A DNA stretch of 64,000 nucleotides from Andrena cerasifolii (lineage: Eukaryota > Arthropoda > Insecta > Hymenoptera > Andrenidae). Every line of letters starts with the position of its first letter. The stretch's first letter is position 1. Below, piece after piece: positions 58,741 to 64,000 of this stretch. The notes beneath the pieces are model-generated. The model was not told the origin of the DNA, ran no database searches, and saw only the letters and a program-made list of their open reading frames with translations. The stretch is from positions 2,542,001-2,606,000 of the forward strand of contig NC_135119.1 in NCBI RefSeq assembly GCF_050908995.1, in the 5' to 3' direction. A program made the translations under genes and the position numbers.

Positions 58741-60232
58741 CCCCGGGTCTTCACCAAGGCGAACACGAACAAAAACATTTTCTCGCGAACATGTTAGCTA
58801 ACACGCTGTTCGTCTCGGTGTGGGCGCTAAATACACAGTGTTCGCTAACATATGACCCTACTAATAGGCGATAAATCTTCCGGGTGGTCACGGTAGACGT
58901 GGAGAGAGGGTGTTCGCGAACACAATCCGGTGATCCACCAGGCTCGAACATTTGTGAAGAACATCGGCTGTTTTCTCGTTCTTGTCCCTTTTCAAACGCA
59001 TGAAACTTGGGCCTTGCTATCCCTTCCCATTGTGGGACTGCTCGTAAACAGGCGACCCTCTACGACCATCCGCCAGCAGGTACTCCACAGAAATAGTATG
59101 CGTGACAAGCACAAATAAAATTTTTAGATTTTTTGCTTTAACAGAATATTAGAATATTTAATCACGATATTTCCAACTTATGGGTGAGATATTTCTAATA
59201 AAAATGATACCAAACACGACGCAATTCGGACAAATTTGAGTTCCGCTGATAGGGTAAATCCGGAAGACGTGGTGGACCTAATATAAAATGGCTATTAAAA
59301 CCAATATATAGACATTACTTATTTTATCAGAACGAACCTATACGTTCAAAATTTCATTTTGATTCAGAAAAACTGGTCGATATTTGCTTTAAGACAATAT
59401 TTATTGTAAATCGGGTTGAAAACTGAAGTCATGACATCTGACCACCTCCCCCGAGGTGCCGGGAGAGATGGTTTTCGTCGTTGGCAGAGACCAGTCACAT
59501 AATTATTCGTGGAAAATTAACAAAGGATAAAGCAAAATTATTTATGAGTGAATATAATTACAGATTCATTTATATTTAATTTGTTTACGCTAAACAAGTA
59601 AAGAACACATAAAAAAAAAGTGAACTACCTACTGGCGATTAGCAAGGCAAATGAATACAAAAGTGAATAAATAAACTAAATGAACAAAAATAATAATAAA
59701 AAATATAAAAATAAACAAAAATAATACAAAATTCATAACTCGACCATCTCTCCTTTCTGCAGCGAGAGATGGTCATGTTAGTTATGAGAAGAAGAGTTAA
59801 TATGGCCAAATGCTTTGGCTGCATTGTCCCGCAATATCTCTACTATCTTATTGTCCCAAACATTAAACGAAAATAAACTTAGAAGTATATTTTAAACACG
59901 ATTCTGTAAACCGCTGTTTGACAAAAGAGATTAAATGTAACCTCAATTTACTTTTTAAAGCATATAAATCCAGAAAAACACAGAAGGAAGCGCCAGAATG
60001 GTCGTAGAGGGTCGCCTGTTTACGAGCAGTCCCACAATAGAAAGGGATGCGGATCGCCAGGTATCGTCAGAAATGTTCGTTCGCTGCGTTCCTACCGGCG
60101 CGAACATCTTCGAGAACGTTCGTACGCGGAGTTCTGTTCGTGTTCGCGGCGGTGTGGACATGACGAAAACAGACGAAAACGTTCGCGAAACATGTTTCTG
60201 TTCGTGTAAGCCTTGGTGGAGACCCGGTAAGA
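58741..60232. mobile_element. foldback element, ~240-330-bp arms
   Basis: CGGGTCTTCACCAAGGCGAA on the left is inverted as TTACACGAACAG / CCTTGGTGGAGACCCG on the right. The inner pair GTGGGACTGCTCGTAAACAG (59032-59051) is inverted at about 60018-60037. The 900-bp AT-rich centre has no protein motif. A possible target duplication (GGACTAA/AGACTAA) is imperfect. Confidence 0.75.
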
Positions 60233-60259
60233 CTAAGTCTTTATTCAAAAACAATTAAA

Positions 60260-60875
60260 CTAAGGTCGTGTTCAGATATATTGGTCGGTGAGTTTCGTGA
60301 GGGGTATTCTCCCACCACACCGCTTGCCTGCCTCGGTGCTCCTTTTCTCTACGTTCTCAGTCTCTCTCGAGCTAGGCCTGCTCGTCGCGCAGTAGGGATT
60401 CGGTGCCCGTGAGGTACGTATACACGCAGCGAAGCATCCCCACCACTTTCTCGTTTCTTCCTTGCTCTCGATCCATCTCGCTCTCGCCTTCGCAGAACAA
60501 GAGCGAGTCAGAAGTGGTGGGGATAGCGCCAAGCTCCTGACGTGTAGGCCAAACCGAGTTCTTAACGTAGAAATACATACATCAGAATAGGTGTGCGTTA
60601 GGTCCGAAAAAATTCAGGAGATTTATTAGTCAGAACATTGATTCTTTCTCGATAGCTTCAACTCGTATTGGTCTACGCACAGCTTCGTAACGCACACAAC
60701 TACTACGCTAAGAATAAACAACAGCCTACGTCTTCGTTCGGTTCCCACATACCCTTCGGGGGCCCAGCAACTTCAACTGCCAATCCACGATCTTCAGGCA
60801 GTGGTGGCTGATTTCTTCTCGCGCGCTGCTCGTGAAATCGAGCTCACCGGCCAATATATCTGAACACGACCTTAG
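60260..60875 (-). mobile_element. MITE, AGGTCGTGTTCAGATATATT family, copy at 60 kb
   Basis: Ends CTAAGGTCGTGTTCAGATAT and the inverted ATATCTGAACACGACCTTAG; 616 bp. It is the closest partner of the 32-kb copy. Here the conserved minus-strand frame of the 44-kb copy is interrupted by a small deletion near 60725-60745. Confidence 0.88.
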
Positions 60876-61196
60876 ACTGAGGTATACAAGTAGGTTTTTG
60901 CCGTGTTATCCGGTTGAGAATCGGACCCCGAGTCTCTCGATTTACGGAGTCATATCGGTTTTGTTTCGCTACCAGGCATTGTGTCGTTGCTTCGCGTTAC
61001 CATATGTGGTTACGACGAAGCGTTTGTATTTTGCTGATTTTGTACAGTCGCGGTTAGCTCGCGAACGTCTTATTATTAGCTTAGGAACATCTCAAATATT
61101 CTCGAATAATGTATTATGTGTGCTTGGGCGTTGCCTAGGCACAACAACATGAGTTCTAATCTTGTATTATTATTTTTTCTTTCATATCTACCATTA
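60876..61196. other. unassigned DNA
   Basis: Nothing recognised. Confidence 0.3.
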
Positions 61197-61198
61197 TA

Positions 61199-61617
61199 CA
61201 GGGTATTTATAAATATGTGGGACAATTTTTCAGGATGGGTTCTACTCATCAAGATAATAAGACAAGTTGGTACCTATACGAAAATGTCCGATAAGACTTA
61301 GTTTTAAAGTTATAAGCATTTTTATATTTCGTGAAACACGCGTCCGGAACGGCTATTAAAGTGGCATTTAACGTAACCCAGCTGTGTTTCTGCGGATCGA
61401 TATATTGATTATCATTTCGCCTTTACTTTTTAAAAGGCACGAAGGAAAGGATATGAATGAAAATATAGTATATTAGGCCAACTGACGAACGCCCCAGTCT
61501 GCCGGATACCCTTTAATAGACGTTACGGGCTGATATTTTACGGAATATAAAAATGCTCATAACTGCAAAACTAAGCATTATCCTGCAATATTGTCCCACA
61601 TATTTATAAACGCCCTA
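61199..61617. mobile_element. MITE with GTTTATAAATATGTGGGACA-type TIR
   Basis: CAGGGTATTTATAAATATGT followed by GGGACAAT on the left is inverted on the right (ATTGTCCCACATATTTATAA, CGCCCTA). Length is about 420 bp with no coding content. Confidence 0.82.
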
Positions 61618-61932
61618 AATAATAAATATATTTATATCCACCAGTGCATTAATAATCATTTGACAGGTAACCAGATCAACTACACATAATTATTCAACAT
61701 ATCAAGTTTTAATCCTCTTAAACTACAAAATACATTTTTCAATGAAATGGTACTAATACATGGCAAGTAAGATAATAGCTTGATATGCATATAGAATGGT
61801 CCAAATGGAACCTGTATCCGCCAAACGGAGGTTAACAGTGTAAAAAATACGTGCAACTGATATTGTAGTGAAGTCGTTGTGAAAATCCCCACCTGTAGCT
61901 ATGCGTGCTGGTCGACAGTAACCGTTCACATA

Positions 61933-62995
61933 CAGGGTCATCCGTTAAAATCGCAACCTACGCGCGCGCGAACAGACGAAAATGGCAACACCGCCTCACG
62001 GACGCATTCCACTACAACCATTCACTGGCCCAGCGTTCGGAGGGCTGCCCGCGACCACTGGACAGCAGTGATGCCCGAGTTTTGAAAATTTTAGGATGGT
62101 CTCTTCCAAATTAACGTCGCAAAAAGATGTCTCGCACCCCAGATTACTACAATGAGGTTTCAAAACAATGTCGACTGGTCTCGTAACCGTCTTAATTTAA
62201 AATTTTTTAGCTACGCCAGGGTTGACCGCGGGGCTATACCCCTGTACAGAGAGATTTTTCGTCACCTGCGTGTAAAAGCCACAATAATGGCGCATCGTTC
62301 TAAAAAATGGCATTAACGGAAGCCAGTATAGACGTGGCGTTAAGTAGCTAAAAGATTAAAACATTCAGACACAAAAATTGTTGAAAAAAATTCAAACATC
62401 GCTACAATCAAAGACACGTCCCATTAGTTACCCTCTACGTCTGACCTAAGCATGCACTGCATTAAGGATACAATTATAAGAAAGAAAACCAGAACAATAG
62501 ATTCTGAGGTTTGCAGAACTGACACATAATTGAATAAAAATTTAATTTCTGAATTTATGAACGTAATGATACAAAACAACTAGCCTATTGTTTATCTACA
62601 CCATGAATTTTAAAAGATCATTAAATACAATATCAAATAAACAATTTACAAAAGCTTTTCACAACAATTATGGTTAAAGAATTGATAAAAAAAATTAAAT
62701 AAACATAAAATAAGTTAAATTATCCATCATTAACAGGGAATAATGTTTCCTCATTTTTCAGCGCAAATTACATTTCAGTATTTTTTACAGTTCAAAGTTA
62801 TACGAAAAAGACCCCAAATTCTTTAACCTGGGCCAGGAAATTCCAGATAGCTGTTTGCGACGTTAATTCCTAAAATTTTCCAAGCTCAGGGCATCGCGCC
62901 GGGTCGGTGAATGGTTGTAGTGGAATTCGTCCGTGAGTGTTGACATTTTCGTCTGTTCGCACGCGCTTAGGTTACAACTTTAACGGATGTCCTTG
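61933..62995 (+). mobile_element. CAGGGTCATCCGTT element, full copy
   Basis: Left end CAGGGTCATCCGTTAAAATC and right end (inverted) CAAGGACATCCGTTAAAG; TA flanks at 61931-61932 and 62996-62997. TIR similarity runs about 150 bp inward (GCGAACAGACGAAAATG in both). The 1063-bp copy has no recognisable transposase. A truncated relative is at 28550-29255. Confidence 0.85.
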
Positions 62996-62997
62996 TA

Positions 62998-64000
62998 CAG
63001 CCGGAGCAAGAGACAATATGTAATTGGTAGACCGAGTGAAATTACGCACCAGCGAGACATTCTCCATCACCAACTAAGAGCTAACCGCTGGGTCCAGATC
63101 TGGCTGTGTGTACGTCCAGGAGGGTTAAGTGCGCAGGAATAACGTATGCGGAGGGGTCCAAATCGCCATCTGTCTTTCTTTAGGTGTTTCTGGGCTCAGC
63201 AAAGCACAAATTTGAAAGGAGGTCGACGCAGGCTGGATCTCGCGCAGCCCCCGGACTACCTGTTTTGTTTCTCTGTTCCCCCGCAACAGATCTTGCCAGT
63301 TTTGCACAGTAAGACGGTTGGGAAATGGTTTAACACATTAAAACAAACATATTTCGGGTATTAGGACAAGGGAAGTGACAAAAATATTATGAGATAAAGA
63401 CTTCAACCCCTTTCAGGATCAAAGAGTCGCCATGTGTTTATATCAATTGGTGTAGATGCTCGGTACTGAAGGAGCACGAGTTCAGAAATGAGCTCACCGC
63501 TTTGGAACGGACTTCTTATCCGTCGGAGAAATCTGGCAAATGACGGTCTAAATCCCACTCGAACTAATGTTGCCTCCAAGCCAGCTGTAAAGTCCGGTCG
63601 TCCGCTCCCGGCTTTTGGAGGCGAGGACCCGGGCCCAACCGGAGCAAGACCATTCGTTCCATCTCCACCTCTGACTCCTGAGATCTTGTCGTACGTTTAG
63701 CCTGCGGCAAGGTGCGAACGAAACGGATGCCCCCCCCCCCCCCCCCGCCCGTGGATGGGAAGTAAGGATTCATTTACGGCATCTCCTGCTTGTATTATGA
63801 AACAACTAAGTAGGGAGACTGGTGGCGGGGAGCTTCCAGGCACACCGTGAACTCCACGGCGTCGCAACAATCCATCGGGACCTGGTCCCGGTGGTAGTGG
63901 TGCCAGAGAAAGCGGAGGTCTTTCCCTAACTGGCTGGACCATGAGGAGATAAACCTCTATGGTAAATCGTTAACCCCAGGCCCTAGGTGTGGCTGAGACG
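62998..64000. other. unassigned GC-rich DNA with poly(C) run
   Basis: GC-rich compared with the rest of the window, with 17 consecutive C at 63730-63746. Overlapping frames on both strands (63488-63700 plus, 63564-63942 minus) are proline/glycine/arginine-rich with no motif I recognise. It may be part of a retrotransposon that continues beyond the window. Confidence 0.3.

Noticed and set aside
63488..63942. Pro/Gly-rich overlapping frames as genes
   Set aside because: Frames on both strands are driven by GC-rich composition and a poly(C) run, with no motif.

Overview
The window looks like intergenic, repeat-rich DNA from an insect. The clues are animal Tc1/mariner, pogo, hAT and Helitron remnants, long non-coding AT-rich stretches, LTR-retrotransposon gag debris and tRNA-derived SINE fragments. 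A hymenopteran such as an ant is my best guess from the general repeat style, but nothing in the sequence proves it. I found no convincing intact host protein gene. The only host candidates are a possible 5' exon ending in a strong splice donor at 2712 and a short coding-like exon of unknown family at 57548-57763 (minus).

Layout. 1-3.7 kb: a partial copy of a GCAACGTTGC-rich repeat, then mostly unassigned DNA. 3.7-5.8 kb: a Tc1-like element with long terminal inverted repeats (TIRs), a dead transposase and a nested MITE. 6.3-9.7 kb: two GGGG-headed elements, the second with pogo-type helix-turn-helix and PHD remnants and a nested hAT MITE. 9.8-11.8 kb: a 38-bp TTCGAA satellite interrupted by a mariner whose transposase is frameshifted and lacks its second catalytic Asp. 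13.7-21.9 kb: foldbacks, a TTAA-flanked element and a convergent pair of SWIM-like and THAP gene fragments. 22-26 kb: a mosaic MITE, an 813-bp hAT element with a perfect 8-bp duplication, and an LTR-like insertion inside an older repeat. 28.5-34.4 kb: truncated and whole MITEs. 35.6-38 kb: a gag pseudogene with five in-frame stops, then a degenerate repeat array. 40-48.4 kb: further MITEs, a deleted mariner and a 1.18-kb foldback. 48.4-57.5 kb: a rearranged region with two sets of sequence-identical duplications, a hAT element, a 2-kb pogo-like element and a Tc1-like element carrying nested insertions. 57.9-63 kb: a small Helitron, a long foldback and several MITEs. 63-64 kb: unassigned GC-rich DNA with a poly(C) run.

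How the parts relate. Few of these sequences work together as genes; they are layers of insertions. At least five elements (starting at 6331, 8386, 18286, 40454 and 50337) share a similar outer TIR and internally repeat their distal TIR word. Two of them hold pogo-like protein remnants, which suggests the group is pogo-related. Two other TA-flanked MITE families (TIR cores CAGTATT and AGGTCGTGTT) share an internal module, and the copy near 22.4 kb is a mosaic of both. The many long inverted repeats would form hairpin RNAs if transcribed, so a small-RNA source locus is possible, but that is inference.
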